Shown here piece by piece: positions 1-12,426 of a stretch of 64,000 nucleotides of DNA. Numbering within the stretch: the stretch's first letter is position 1; every line of letters starts with the position of its first letter. A program made the position numbers and the translations under genes. The DNA is taken from assembly GCA_007570785.1 (NCBI GenBank), contig ML664174.1:1991504-2055503 (forward strand), given 5' to 3'. The notes under the pieces are model-generated. The model saw only the letters and a program-made list of their open reading frames with translations, ran no database searches and was not told the DNA's origin. The DNA comes from Antilocapra americana (Eukaryota; Chordata; Mammalia; Artiodactyla; Antilocapridae).

Positions 1-34
1 CAGGCAGACAGCAGACAGCGCTGAACACCCGCAC

Positions 35-188
35 CTGGTCATGGGCCACGGGTGTGAGGTGGCGGCGGCTCCCAGGTCCCCAGAGGGGCCCCCTAGGCTG
101 GGGCCCTGAGAACTATGGTCCTGGGCTGGGTCCCTGGTCTCGGGGAAGCGCCTCGGTTCAGCCTCAGAGGGCACGGCCACGTCACCCC
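35..188 (-). CDS. PAPLN: PAPLN coding exon 21: linker between Ig 1 and Ig 2
   Basis: Residues 980-1031. Encodes [20 protein letters not shown], then a Gly/Ala/Ser-rich stretch ending HPWPMTR. Acceptor AG at 190-189, donor GTGCGG at 34. The next exon lies beyond base 1. Confidence 0.87.
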
Positions 189-3100
189 CTGTTGTGAGAC
201 CAGAAGCAAGGGGTGAGCTGTGGGGAGAAGCAAGTGGAAGGGAGGGTGCCCATGAGGCTGGCAGGGGACCGATGAGAAGTGAGGCGACCTGGAGTGCTGG
301 GGCCCCGCCGCCAGGATGCCGCAGCCTGCTTCCCACCCTAGTCCTTCAGTGTGGGGGTGCCCTGGCCAGTACCCCCACCCTGGGGCCCAGGAGAACCCAC
401 GGGAGGTGGGGTGGGGACGAGACCTGTGACGCGGAGCTGAACCTGCTGAGAGTGACGGTCTGTCTGGGGGCCGCTACAGCTGTAGATGCCCGCGTCCTCC
501 ACCCTCAGGGGGCTGATGACCAGGGAGCCGTCGGACTGCAGCTGGTGCCTGAAGGTGGGGAGGGGGCTTGAGCGCTGTGTCCCGGGGCAACAGTGAGCCT
601 GGAGGAGCCTGTCCCCTGCTCTCTCACTCTCTCATCCCCGGGAATCAGAGGGGCTGGGCAGGGGAGCGGGCTGGCTTCACCCACCTGTCAGAGGAGATGG
701 GCCGCCCATCTTTCTGCCACCTGGAGTGGGGGTCCGGGGAGCCGTCCTCCGGGCAGAAGAGCCGCACCAACTGCCCCAGGGCCGCCTGCACCACGGAGGC
801 CTCCGAGCCTGCCAGAGTGATCCTGGGAAGGTGAGACACAGGGTCACATGAGGGCCAGCACCAGGGTCTGTCCCTTCATCAGTGCATCCCCACAGAAAGC
901 CTGGGACTGTCCCGTTGTGGGTACCAGAGGGTTCCATGGAAGCCACGCTCCAGAAGCCTGTGGAATCAAGAATCCACCCTCCCCACCCCACCGCCAAAAT
1001 ACCCACAGGCATTGTGCCTTCAACTTGTTTCTGCAAGAGCACAGAATACGGACCTCCCTGGTGGTCCCGTAGTTAAGAATCCACCTCCCAATGCAGGAGA
1101 CACAGATTCAATCCCTAATCTGAGAAGAACCCACATGTCAAAGGGGAACTAAGTCCATGAGCCACAACTACTGAAGCCCGCACGCCCAGAGCCCATGACC
1201 CAGAACCAGAAAGTATATCTTTGCTTGCTGCAAGTAGAGAAGACCCTGCACAAAAAGACCCAGCACAGCCAAAAATTTTAAAAAGAACAATTAAAAAAAA
1301 AAAAAGAGAGCACAGAAGAAGCACAGAGCCCCAGGATGGAGAGCTTGGGAGAGAAAAAACACCAGGCTCACATAGGGAACCAAACACATGCCTGTTCCCT
1401 TGGGAATTCAAAGTTTTATTTTGTTTTTAATCTTCCCAACTCTCATTAATATGACACAGTCGAAGAGTGACAACGAACGGGACCCACACTAAACCTATGA
1501 GATCATATCACCATTTTACAGGTCGAGAAACTGAGGCTTTGAGAAGCTGGATGACTTGCCAAAGGTCATGAAGCTCTTAAGTTTCAACCAGACAAGCCCT
1601 GGACCACACCAGCAAGATCTGCTGGAGGATTCAGGCACCACCATCCCCCGACCATGGGCAAGCCTCATGTCTCCAAAGCCTGAGGTTCCCCACCTGTGGA
1701 ACGATGGTAGCAGAGCCCTCCAGGCTGGAAGACTCCAGGTGAGAGGTGGAGGGGGGCCCAGCTGATCTCAGGGTTTTAGCCCTAAGAGGCTCAGCCCCTG
1801 GCCTGGGGCCCCATCCCCATCCCACCCAGGGAAGGGGGGCCTCACCTGTAGGAAGAGCCACGAGAAGGAGGTGCTGGTCGTCCCGCGTCTCCGCTCAGTC
1901 CAGGGGCGCTGGGCCCAGGCTCCTGGCCCCAGGGCCCCTCTCCAAAGGCCTGTCTGTGGTCCGTCACCCCCGGTCCAGGCTCTTGGTCTCGCCACTGGAG
2001 GCCACCAGAAGGCAAGGGTCTTCTCTGGACCACGGGCCCCAGCCCGTGCTGGCTGGCCTCCTGCTGGCCCCCAGGACCGCTGCCACCACCATCTCCGTGG
2101 GTGCTCTGGCCAGAGGCCTTGGCCTCAGCTCCCCGGCAGGCGCTCACACACTCCTCTTCTGAGGCAAAGTTGTTGGCGTTGCCGTGGCAGCCGCCATACC
2201 AGAAGCGGTTACACTGGCCCACGGAGGCAATGAAGTACCAGCGGGCGGCCCAGTCTGTGCAGGAGCCATGGGCGCTGGGCAGCAGGCAACGCACGGGGTA
2301 TGCTGAGAGTGATAGGAAGCACGCAGGTCACCGGGACCCAGTAGTGAAGCTGCAAACGCGGCCCAGGACTCAGGAGTGAGGCTTTCCCCAGCTCCAGCTC
2401 CAGAGCACATCCACACTACTGCTGGGGCCCTTGACTGGCTCTGGGGACAGACTCTGCTCACTGCCCTGGGACCCCAGCAGAACCAGCCTCTTCTGCACCC
2501 CCAGAGCTGGAGCCCTGCAGAGGGTCAGGGCTGTGACCTCCCTGGATGGGCTCCCTCGTGCTCCTCCCCACCCGACCCAGGCCCCCCAGGGCACACAGAG
2601 CAGCCCCACGGCCAACCCTTGACATGCTTCATGCAGAAGGAGCACCCAGCCCTGAGCCCCCACAGGCTGCCAAGTTGCCCAGGGAAGGGGCCCACCCTTG
2701 TTCCCAGATTCTCTCAGAATCTTCTCCAGCCCCCAGCCCAGCCATCCTTCTCCACACTCAGATGTGACTGTGCAGGCCCCCCACTTAAAGCACCCCCACC
2801 CAGGTGCCTAGCTTGCTGTAGACTCTGCCCCCTGGCTTCTGGCATCCCCAAGATGGTCCTTGGCAGATCCATATGGGCACCCGTGCCTCCACCTCACAGC
2901 CCTCCCTCCAGGACGCATCCCAGGCAGGGTGGGGACCCCATCCATCCCAGCCCTGCCCCGGCCCTGACCCTGGAGGAGGCTAAGCCCCAAGAGGCAGCAA
3001 AGGTCTTCCTTCTCCGTGGACGCCCCACAGACCACACTCCTGGCTCCCACAGGCAAGTGCCAGGAAGTATTGGTGGAAGAAACGAACAATAAGCCAGCCA

Positions 3101-6100
3101 GGAGGAAGGTCAGGGGGCTCTGGGTGCGGGGGGGAACAGTGAGTACAGTGGAACGAGAGCCTTCCCACCAGGGAGGATGAGGAGGATCAGCCACTCACCG
3201 GAGCTGGGCTGGCCCACACAGCCTTCCCCGAGGGGGCCTGCCGCGGAGGCCACGTGGTCATAGCAGCAGCCGAACTGGGAGCCCCGGCACTCCCTGGGCT
3301 CACTCTGCTGGGCCTGGGGCCGGTGGGCATTGGGGGCCTGGGAAGAGAGCCCAGGACTGGCAAGTTAGATGGAGCTCTGCCGCTTGGTTGGGGGGACTCC
3401 AGGCTGCCCAGAGGAGAGGGCGACAGGAAGAGAGAGGGACAGAATTGTGACCCCACGGAGCAGAAGCCCAGCCCTGGAGATCAGATCCCGGAGAAGGTCG
3501 GATGAACCCCCAGCCCAGGCCTGTCGCTGACGCCTGTGCCTTCAAGAGGACGAGCCAGGCCAGCAAGCTGCAGGGACCCCCCTTCCTTGAGGTCAAAGCT
3601 GCCACGAGCCCACATCACAGCGGCACTGAGCAGGCCTGCGGGCTGGACTCGTGGCCTGGGGGGAGCAGACACTCACTGCAGAGGCCGCCGCTCTTGATCC
3701 TGGCCTGCCCCCAGCGTTGTCGCGTCCGTAAGAGCTCGGGCAGCCCGCCTGGTGGGGCCCCTCGGCCACGGTCACCCCGTCAGGACAGCACCCGAACCTG
3801 GACAGACATCACAGCCCTGACCCCCGTCCCACCAGGGACCCTGAGTTCCAGCACCCCAGGATCCAGGCTCTGAGGCTCCCTGACCTGGGGGGCGGCGGAG
3901 GGGCTTGACCAGGTGAGAATCCGAGTTGGGAGACAGGCGGCCCTTGCAGGCAGGGCAAACCATGTGGTGAACCCCAGTCTCCACCATGTCCACTCACCAC
4001 TTAGGGGCTCCCAGGGAAGGCAACAGGAAGACAGTAAGCAGAACTGAACCCTTAATAATCAACAGATCCTCAACTCACACATCCCACCACAAAACCAAGA
4101 AGGCGGAAAGTCACCTGAGCTTCCCAGACACCAGGCTCCCAGGGAGGTTTTACAGAACAGAGGCAGCTGGGAGACGGGGCAGCAGAGGGGCGCAAAGGAG
4201 CCCACAGCTTACTTCCCCTCCACCAACCAGGAGGTGGGAACGAAGGTGAAGGAAGGAACGTATCGAAGCACCTGTGTGCCAGGCACCATGTGATTTGGTT
4301 CATCCTCACAGTGGCCCCAGTCAGAGGCTGTCACTGTTCCCAATTCTCAGCAGAGAAAGCCAGGATCAGAGAGGTTAAGTAACTTGCCCCAAGTCACACA
4401 GCTGGGTCACTGGCTGAGCTGAGACTCACTGCCAAACTGCTGACTTCAGAATCGTGGCCCTTAGCACCCCAGCCCGAGAGACAGGGAGCCTGATTTGGGT
4501 CACAGAGCTAGAATTCACACCCTACTTGCCTTCCCCGAGCCTCAGGCTACATCTCAACAGGCTGACCTCAGCAGAGAGAGCGGCGGGGCTGGTGGTGGGG
4601 GGGGCTTTTACCCCAACCCAGCTGGTTAGGGAGCTCAGAGGGAGGAAAGCCAAGTCCCCAGTTTTGCCCAGACTGGGCAACTCAGACACAACAGCCCTGG
4701 AGTCCCAATCCTGAGCTCTGCTAACCCACCCTACCCACTCTGAGCAGAGACACTGCCCCACCCATCAGACACAGCCCCTGAAGACACACCTTCCCTCTCA
4801 GACCTGGGGAGGGGGCAGAGGCACCCACCTGCTCTGCTGACACGAGGTGGCCCCAGGGCAGCCTTGCCACTGCGGCCCAAGGGACGTGGTGTGGCCGTCG
4901 GGGCAGCACCCATGGGAACTCTGTCTGCAGTCCTGGGGCCCTGAGGCCGAGCGCAGAGGCTGCCAGGATGAGGAGAGCTGCAGAGATGGGGCGGGGCCCG
5001 GGGCTGACAGGGGTGGGCTCTGGTCTCCTCTGGGGTTACCCCACGCCGAGGGTTGCTCCTGGGGTGCCCACCACTGGTCTCTGAAATCTAGAAACACGAG
5101 GAAACAAAAGACTCTGCCTGACTCCTCACCCTCTGTCTTTGCCCATGTCAGACCCTTCTCCCCACATCCCTCCCCAGCTCAACCACTTGCCCCCACCCTC
5201 AACCTCTCCCCCAAGGACCCAGGGCTGAGGGCTTCCATCAAGCTTCTCACCTGAGGCAGAGGCTTCCCGTGGGCCCAAAGACACCCGGGGGTCCCTGGGG
5301 CTGGTGTGCACTTCCGGCATGCTGGGGACCTCTGCAGGGAGCCAGGGAGTCAGGGTGCAGAGGGAAGGCCACCTCCCAACATCTGCTCCCTCCCCACCGC
5401 TCAGGCAGGACCTGGGAAACCCAGGAGAGCAGAAGTGAAGAGGAGCAGGCTTGTGTTTTTGTCAACACCCTTCCCAGGTTTCAAGAGTCTCTCGTAACAT
5501 AGAAAACGCCCAAGTCACATGTTTAACAGAGAGAAAAGCCGCATGTAAAGAGAACATTTATGTTTGATCCCAACAACATAAAAAATGGTAACACAAAAAT
5601 TTTCAATTGGATTGAGGAAAACATAATCCAGTTTTTAAGTGGGCAAAGAACTTGAACATAAGACACAGAGATGGCCGGTAAGCACGTGAAAAGATGCTGA
5701 ATATCATCGGCCATTAAGGAAACACAAACCAGAGCCACAAGGAGATGCCCCTTCGCAGGTACTAATGGTTCTAATCAGAAAGACCAAGATAACAAGGGGC
5801 GGCAAGGATGAGGATGGCACCCTCATGCAACTGCTCGTGGGAATATAGAATGGTGGAGCCACTGTGGAAACGGCCTGGCAATCCCTCAAAACTGTTAAAC
5901 AGTTATCATACAGCCTAGAAATTCCACTTCTAAGTATAAACCCAAGAGAACTGAACACATACACCCGCACAGAAACTTCTACATGACTATTCATAGCATC
6001 ATTATTCACTAAAGCCAAAAGGTGGAAACCACCCAAATATCCATCAGCAGACATGTGGATAAACAAACTGGGCACATCCATACGATTTGAATGCGATTTA

Positions 6101-9100
6101 GCTGTAAAAAGCAATGAAGAATGCCACCACTTGGACGAACCTCAAAAACATTCTGCTCAGTGAAAGAAGCCAGATGCAAAAGGTATGCTATTCCTTTTAC
6201 CTGATGTATCTAGCACTGGCAAATCCATAGCGACAGAGAAGTCTGGCTACCAGGGCAGGGGATCAGGGTTGATGGGGAGTGATTACTCGATAGGCACAGA
6301 GTACTTTTACGGGGTGGTAAGGATTCTTGAAACTAGAGAGCTTTAGAATAGGTGAATTTTTTATGGTGTATGATATTTAACTTCAACAAGGATTTTTAAA
6401 AGATTTTTATTACAAAATGTTACAAAAAAAATGCAAAAGGCTGTAGGTAAAATTAGGACAGCAGGAGTTTTTTTTAAATGATGCCCAAAATACTACTAGC
6501 AAGATATGGCCAAAATGCTCACAGTAACTACAAAACAGACTCACCAACACAGAGAACAGACTTGTGGTTGCCAAGGGGGAGGGTGGGAGTGTGGAAGCAG
6601 ATGCCAACTATCACACAGAGAGTGGATAAACAACACGGCCCTACTGTATAGCCCAGGGAACCAAATGTGGTATCCTGTGATAGACCATCTGTGCTAAGTT
6701 GCTTCCGTCACGTCCAACTCTCTGTAACCTTACGGACTGTAGCCAGCCAGGCTCCTCTGTCCATGGGAGTCCCCAGGCAAGATTACTGGAGTGGGATGCC
6801 AGGCCCTTCTCCAGGGGATTTTGCTCACCCCAGGGACTGAACCTGCATCTCCTGCAACTCCTTCATTGCAGGCGGTTCTTCACCACTAAGCCACCAGAGA
6901 AGCACGAGAAAAGAAAACAAAAAAGAATGTGTGTGTGTTCATAGGTATATATATATATATATATACATAAAACTGAATCACTTTGCTGTACAGCAAAAAC
7001 TAACACCATATTGTAAACCAACTCTACTTGAATGAAATAAATTAAACAACCAAAAATGCTCACAGTGAAAGTTTCTGCATGCTCTGTGCATGTGTGTTGC
7101 CAGGTGGTTGGGTGAGGCCGGAGGGGTGGTGGTGCTTCCTTCTATTTGTTAGCGTTTTTCAAATTTTCCACAATAAATATATCACTACACAGTGGAACAA
7201 AGTCACACAAAAATAAGCGAAAAGTCCATCTCCATAGGGACTACATCTTGCCAGTCCCAGGGAACTTTTAAAAATAATAATTTAGAGTTGGAAGATTCCA
7301 GTAGATAGGTGGTCAAATCTTTGTTTTCCATGTATTGCCTGTCCCACCTGGGCCAAAAGCGCAGACCAGCTTGATTCAAATTCTCTCCCTGGTTCTGGTC
7401 TCCTGTCTATATTTGGCCGTGGGTTCATGGGCCTTAGACAGCCTGGGAATTCCGGCTGTCCCTCTGTGCCTGGGAAGGTAACTTTCCGCCAAGCCCATCC
7501 TGCCTCTGTCACACGTGAGGACTCCTGACTCTCTTCTGCCACCGTCTCAGGCTTTAACTCAGGGTTTGGGGTCCCTTCCCACGTGCCAGGGGCTTCAGGC
7601 TGTGCCAGCCCGTGCCCACCCCTCCATGCCTCAAACTCTGAGCCTGCATGTCTGTAGCTGCTCCCCACTCTCTCCACTTCAGCCTGACCCTCAGGCAGCC
7701 ACCAAGTGTCCTAACCATCTTTCAAGGTGTCACTTCAAGCCCCCAAACTTTCAACGGCTCCCCTGAGCCTATCAGACAAATGTAAGCCATAGCAAGAGGC
7801 CTGAGGCCTTCAGCATCCCACCCCCCAGCCTTAAGAGCAGCCCCCTGAAAAGACCTGTCATAACCCCCCAACCCCGGGCCAGTGCCAGTCCTGGATCCTG
7901 ACTGATCTCACCATCACTGAGCACTGGAGATGGGGCCACAGTGACAGAGAGACTGAGTTTCAAATTTTGTTGAATCAGAATTAAATTTATACTTTAAACA
8001 CGGACACTTGATTCATTTACCAGAAGATGCTTCAGTATGTCTCGGACAAGCTGGGTAGGTGAATCTGCTTTTTCAACAGGACATCTCATGACATCTAAAT
8101 CGAGACCCACTATACCAGTGGGATTCTAGCGTCTGAACTGAGACGTGCCTTAAGTGTAAACTACACGGTGGACTTTGAAGATTAAAAAAAAAATCTTGTG
8201 AAAAAAATATAAAATATCCTACAATTTTTATATTAATTCCAGGCTAAAAATATTTATTGGGTGAAATAAAACATATTATTAAATGCAGATTCACTTGTTT
8301 CTTTTTACTTTCTAAAATGTGGTTCTTGGAAAACTTTAATGGCATGCGGGCTTGTTTATTTCTACTGGCGTGTGCTGCTCTAGAAAGAGGGGGAAACAGA
8401 ACTGTCCTGCGTGTTGGCTCTCAGATGCCCACCCCTCAGGGGGAACCCTCTTTGGGCACTCAGCCCCTCCTCCAGGGCGCTCGCCAGTAAGCACTACAGC
8501 ACCAACGCATCCGAAACAGCAGGAACCACCCAAATTCTAAATCCTCACCCACCAGTGGACTCCTGTGGAGCCCCTAGAAATCAGAAGATGAACATGTTCA
8601 CACACCAAATGTCAGTGGGGGGAGGAAACAGATACAAACATCACAGATACATTACAAGGAAACACACTACAGATTTATCCAGTAATGGCTGGGATCAAGG
8701 GCAATTTAAGTTTTTCTATATGTACTATTTTTCCAATTTCTCCAAACTCCACAATAACACACATTCTTTTTATAATTATGAAAATGAAGGTTTCTTTCAC
8801 AACTCACCCTGGCCTGAGGCTCTCATTCCGTTTCCTTCCTTTCTGTGTGAATGCCTCTTTGGGGCAGGCTTAGGGCCACCTCTTCCAGGAAAGTGTCCCG
8901 GGGTCCCAGGACACTGAGTGGCTTGAGGGAGCAGGACTTGCCAGGGCCTGAGGAACCTCCTGCTCGTGTAGCCCGAAGGCCAGGCCCAGGAGCCCAGCCC
9001 AGGGCCTCACCACTACTGCTCCTCCATACGGATGCGAGAGCCAGACCATAAAGAAGGCTGAGGGCCAAAGGACTGACACTTTCGAACGGTGGTGCTGGAG

Positions 9101-12100
9101 AAGACCCTTGAGAGTCCCTTGGGCTACAAAGAGATCAACCAGTCAATCCCAAAGGAAACCAACCCTGAATATTCATTGGAAGGACTGATGCTGAAGCTGA
9201 ATCTTTGGTCACTTGATGCAAAGAGCCGACTCACTGGAAAAGACCCTGATGCTGAGAAAGATTGAAGGCAGGAGGAGAAGGCGGCGACAGAGGGTGAGAT
9301 GGTTGGATAACATCACTGACTCAATGGACATGAATTTGAGCAAACAATGGGAGCTGGTGAAGGACAGGGAAGCCTGGCACGCTGCAGTCCATAAGGTCAC
9401 AAACAGTTGTACACAATAAGGCAACTGAACAACAACAACTTCATTTACAGAGTATTGTGTATGCGGGCACTATGCCAAGAGATCACCACAAGCCTGGAAA
9501 GTCAGTCTCATTAACCCCACTGCATAGCTGGGCCAGTGGAGGATCAGAGAGGACCCTTGCCCAGGGTCACACGGCTGGTCAGCAATGGAGGGGAGATTTG
9601 AACCCAGTTAGCCGTTGACTCTGGGCCACCGGTTCTTGGCCACTTTGCCACAAGGCTCCACTGGCATCCTACATTTCCCCGTCATTGGCACGTCAGGGCC
9701 AAACACATCTCTCTGTGGTCTCAGAAGGCCACTCCCCCAGCCACCCTTGATGAGCCCCAGCCACCCCTTCCCCCAGTAACACTTCCTCAAACCAAGTAAG
9801 CCGATGGCCTATGTGCCCCTTGTCCTAGAGCTCCTCACAACTGGGACACCTTCTTTGCCAGTGGGGATGGGGGTGAGGGGGGTCGGGAAGGCATAGGCAA
9901 TGTGAAGGACATCTCTCCTGGACCACCTCCCTCTCTGCACTCAGTCCTTCGACAAACATTTACTGAGGACTGACCACATGCCAGCTAGGTTCTGTCGGGG
10001 TATAAACAGGAAAAAAGAACAGCAAGAATAGTTCCAAAAAATAGCAAGGAGAGATAAGAAAGCCTTCCTCAGTGATCAATGGAAAACAATAGAATGGGAA
10101 AGACTAGAGGTCTCTTCAAGAAAATTAGAGATACCAAGGTAATATTTCATGCAAAGATGGGCACAATAAAGCATAGAAATGGTATGGACATAACAGAAGC
10201 AGAAGATATTAAGAAGAGGTGGCAAGAATACAAAGAAATATACAAATAAAAAGATCTTCATGACCCAGATAACCATGATGGTGTAATCACTCACTAGAGC
10301 CAGACATCCTGGAATGAGAAGTCAAGTGGGCCTTAGGAAGCATCACGATGAGCAAAGCTAGTGGAGGTGAAGGAATTCTAGTTGAGCTCTTTCAAATCCT
10401 AAAAGACGATGCTGTGAAAGTGCCGCAATCAATGTGCCAACAAATTTAGAAAACTCAGCAGAGGCCACAGGACTGGAAAAGGTCAGTTTTCATTTCTATC
10501 CCAAAGAAAGGCAATGCCAAACAATGTTCAAATTACTGCACAAATGCACTCATTTCACATGCTAGCAGGTTAAAGCTCAAAATCCAAGCTAGGCTTTAAC
10601 AGTACATGAACCAAGAACTTCCAGATGTACAAGCTGGATTTAGGAACCAGAGATCAAAATGCCAATATCTGTTGGATCACAGTAAAAGCAAGAGAATTCC
10701 AGAAAAACATCTACTTCTGCTTCATTGACTATGCTAAAGCCTTTGACTATGTGGATCACAATAAACTGTAAAATTCTTCAAGAGATGGGACCCAACCTCC
10801 CTCCTGAGAAACCTGTATGCAGGTCAAGAAGCAACAGTTAGAACCAGACACAGAATGACAGACTGGCTCAAAATTGGAAAAGGAGTACATCAAGACTGTA
10901 TATTGTCACTCTGCTTATTTAACTTACATGCAGTGTACATCACGCAAAATGCTGGGCTGGATGAAGCACAAGCTGGAATCAAGATTGCCGAGAGAAATAT
11001 CAATAACCTCAGGTATGGAGAGGACTCCACCCTTATGACAGAAAGCAAAGAACTAGAGAACCTCTTGATAAAGGTGAAAAAGGAGAGTGAAAAAGCTGGT
11101 TTAAACCTCAACATTCAAATAATGAAGATCATTGCATCTGGTCCCATCACTTCATGATAAATAGATGTGGAAACAATGGAAATAATGACAGACTATTTTC
11201 TTGGGCTCCAAAATCACTGTTTACAGTGACTACAGTCATGAAATTAAAAGATGCTTGCTCCTTGGAAGAAGGGTTATGACAAACCTAAAAAGCCAAAACA
11301 TCACTTTGCCAACAAAGGTCCATATAGTTAAAGCTATGGTTTTTCTAGCTGTCTTGTACAGATATTAAGAGTTGGACCATAAAAAAAAAAAAAAAGAGTT
11401 GGACTATAAAGAAGGCTGAGTGCTGAAGAATTGATGCTTTCAAACTGTGGTGCTAGAAAAGACTCTTGAGAGTCCCTTGGACTGAAAGGAGATCAAACCA
11501 GTCAATTCTAAAGGAAATCAACCCTGAATATTCATTGGAAGGACTGATGCTGAAGCTGAAGCTCTAATTCTTTGCTCACCTGATGGGAAGAGCCAACTCA
11601 TTAGAAAAGACTCTAATGCTGGGAAAGATTGAGGGCAAGAGAAGGGGGCAACAGAGGATGAGATGGTTGGATGGCATCACTGACTCAATGGACATAAGTT
11701 TGAGCAAGCTCCGGGAGATGGTAAAGGACAGGGAAGCCTGGCGTGCTGCAGTCCATGGGGTCACAAAGAGTCAGACATGACTGAGCAAATGAACAACAAA
11801 ATAGGAAAAAGGAAGGGGACCTGGCCCTCAAGAAGCTTATAGCTAGTAGGCCTAACAAGCCACAACCATTGCAGCAGCTAAGCATGACAGCAGTCACAGA
11901 GAGCTTTGGGGGTGAGGGAGAGCTGCTGCCTCCCGGGGGGCACACGGCTGCCTGGTGAGGCTGCCGAGAGCTGTCCTTTGAGGGTGGCAAAGTCTTCACA
12001 CATGGAGGCCTGAGAGGAGGGTGGTCCAGGGGGCTGAGGGCACAGGCAAAGGAGCAGTGGTAGGAGGTGCCGGCCAGGTTGCCGGCAGGGTGAGAGGCCG

Positions 12101-12395
12101 GGCCAGGCTCCAGCTGTCCCTCCCATCCTTACCTGGAGGGAGATCGCAGGGCTGCGTGTTGCAGGCCTCCACGGCCACAGGCTTGGACGGCTGCAGGCTC
12201 CCGCAGTGGCCGGGAGGCCCAAGGGCACACACCACCTGGCGCCTCCGAGTGCCAGAGCTGCAGCTCTTGGAGCACTGAGGACCCCCGGGAGGGAGTGGGA
12301 GAGAGAACATACCGCATGGAGGAAGAGACCCTCAGGCGGGGGGTGCCCATCAGGCAGGGGGAAGGGGAGGATGCCTGAGTCCTATATGTCAGACC

Positions 12396-12426
<31 letters not shown>

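Larger units (their letters stand above)
5520..7045 (+). mobile_element. L1 3' part, split by a Bov-tA
   Basis: Decayed L1 ORF2 end and 3'UTR: the text around GATGCCCCTTCGCAGG and GGAACTGTGGAAAC-like segments, and the typical 3' end TGCTGTACAGCAAAAACTAA near 6984. Interrupted at about 6695-6905 by a SINE. Sits in PAPLN intron 13, antisense to the gene. Confidence 0.75.
5332..12132 (-). other. PAPLN: PAPLN intron 13, 6.8 kb, repeat-filled
   Basis: Largest PAPLN intron here. Contents in order: a unique stretch, the L1/Bov-tA/(TA)n block (5.5-7.05 kb), old L1-like 3' ends (7.08-7.2 and 8.56-8.8 kb), a BovB, a MIR and a long BovB. The non-repeat parts (7.25-8.0 and 8.8-9.0 kb) show no exon with usable splice sites and homology. 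Confidence 0.8.
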
